DNA of 64,000 nucleotides from Candidatus Woesearchaeota archaeon (GTDB taxonomy: Archaea > Nanobdellota > Nanobdellia > Woesearchaeales > JABGXB01). Shown one piece after another: positions 63,447-64,000 of this stretch. Under the pieces are notes generated by a model. The model made no database searches, had not been told where the DNA came from, and saw only the letters and a program-made list of their open reading frames with translations. The stretch spans positions 442,098 through 506,097 of the forward strand of contig JABGXB010000002.1 in assembly GCA_018675975.1 (NCBI GenBank), read 5' to 3'. Numbering within the stretch: the first letter of the stretch is position 1; each line of letters starts with the position of its first letter. A program made the position numbers and the translations under genes.

Positions 63447-63999
63447 TTTTTTTATTTGATTCTATTAAACATAATAATTTAAAAATTAATTTTGCTGCTG
63501 AAAAATCAGAATAATGTTCTTGTTTATTACTTGAAAATTCCATAAAGTCAAGCCCAATTATATTTTTTTCTTTCAATATTTGTTTAAATAAGTTTATGGT
63601 GTATTGCCATTCAAGTCCATTTGGTTCTGGTGTTCCTGTATTTGGAAATATATGCGGGTCAAATCCATCTACGTCAATTGTTATGAATACATTTTTTTTT
63701 ATATTTGGTATTAATTTTTCAATTAATTTGGATATTGGCATTTGTTTTATTTCATGTGAAAAAATTGTACATATTTGATTATTATTTTTTACAAATTGAT
63801 GTATTTCTTTTGTAATTGATCTAATTCCTAATTGAATTATATTAATATTTTCAATTTCATTTATTCTTTTCATTACGCTTGCATGTGAATATTTATTATT
63901 ATTATAACTTTCATCAAGGTCCGTGTGGGCATCTATTTGTATGATTGTGAATTCATTATATTTTTCTTTTAATGCCCTTACTAATCCTAATGTTAGGCT
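63439..63999 (-). CDS. speB: Agmatinase/arginase-family ureohydrolase (N-terminus outside window)
   Basis: An open frame of 187 codons runs to the right edge, with the start missing. Metal-site motifs are QIDAHTDLDE (family D-A-H-x-D) and TIDVDGFDPHIFPNTGTPEPNG (D-x-D-x-x-D-P and the G-T-G-T-P-E-P-G-G segment), with SHASVM between. These are the Mn-binding residues of agmatinase, arginase and formiminoglutamase. Agmatinase is most likely in archaea, feeding polyamine synthesis, but the substrate cannot be fixed from this part. An internal ATG at 63873 is not the true start. Confidence 0.88.
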   Translation of the reverse strand, partial: SLTLGLVRALKEKYNEFTIIQIDAHTDLDESYNNNKYSHASVMKRINEIENINIIQLGIRSITKEIHQFVKNNNQICTIFSHEIKQMPISKLIEKLIPNIKKNVFITIDVDGFDPHIFPNTGTPEPNGLEWQYTINLFKQILKEKNIIGLDFMEFSSNKQEHYSDFSAAKLIFKLLCLIESNKKTI

Positions 64000-64000
64000 G

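Noticed and set aside
1-64000. CRISPR array, insertion sequence or prophage
   Set aside because: No regularly spaced repeats, transposase, integrase or phage structural genes were found on reading through the window.

Overview
The window is a compact, very AT-rich chromosome segment from an archaeon, most probably a small-genome DPANN-type lineage (Woesearchaeota/Pacearchaeota-like; this placement is inference). The archaeal signature is clear. It carries the Rrp42/Rrp41/Rrp4 exosome genes beside SBDS, the proteasome alpha subunit and the RNase P protein Pop5, together with RadA and RadB, RFC small subunit, a zinc-finger RPA, ABCE1/Rli1, archaeal-type S2 and archaeal TrmI. Promoters resemble TTTTATAAAT, about 25-30 nt before leaderless starts or starts preceded by GGTGAT. 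TTG starts are common. Bacterial-type genes (gyrase A, ScpB, type IA topoisomerase, PEP synthase) also occur, as they do in many DPANN genomes.

Layout. 1-2500: tandem secreted lipoprotein-like genes and a coiled-coil protein. 2550-11050: information-processing genes (nucleotide kinase-like, tyrosine phosphatase, RFC small subunit, dUTPase, PRC-barrel, RPA, RadA, S2, RadB) plus a beta-helix membrane protein. 11106-14137: two paralogous GT-C-like membrane proteins. 14180-22230: a run of twelve closely packed same-strand genes. Almost all begin with a short charged or K/N-K-x-G head followed by one hydrophobic segment, like archaeal class III (type IV pilin) signal peptides. The run ends with an 860-residue membrane-anchored protein carrying a lytic-transglycosylase (SLT) domain. 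22270-32050: ArgS, DUF192, secreted phospholipase-D-like protein, M42 peptidase, cyclophilin, PEP synthase and several unknowns. 32142-34571: a highly diverged family-B DNA polymerase. 34600-38601: exosome/proteasome/RNase P operon. 38730-43770: a tandem dCTP-deaminase/dUTPase-fold protein, ABCE1, an interrupted gene, TrmI, a Cys-cluster protein and tRNA-Leu(CAA). 44576-45851: a three-gene coiled-coil module. 47214-57451: ScpB, gyrase A, a tandem pair of unknown paralogs, a THUMP methyltransferase with degenerate motifs, and topoisomerase I. 57545-63999: secreted Lon-like protease, a GT-C protein, an AbrB-PhoU regulator with a palindromic operator, and a partial agmatinase-family gene.

Genes are tightly packed, many convergent neighbours overlap by 4-14 bp, and no intergenic stretch reaches 300 bases. 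The longest (26056-26304) holds a strong hairpin. I saw no CRISPR array, insertion sequence, rRNA or integrase.

The best candidates for an undescribed system are the pseudopilin-like operon with its SLT protein, flanked by GT-C genes, and the diverged PolB. The former looks like a surface filament or secretion/attachment machine without a local motor. The latter has lost the exonuclease residues and motif B but keeps the acidic residues of motifs A and C.
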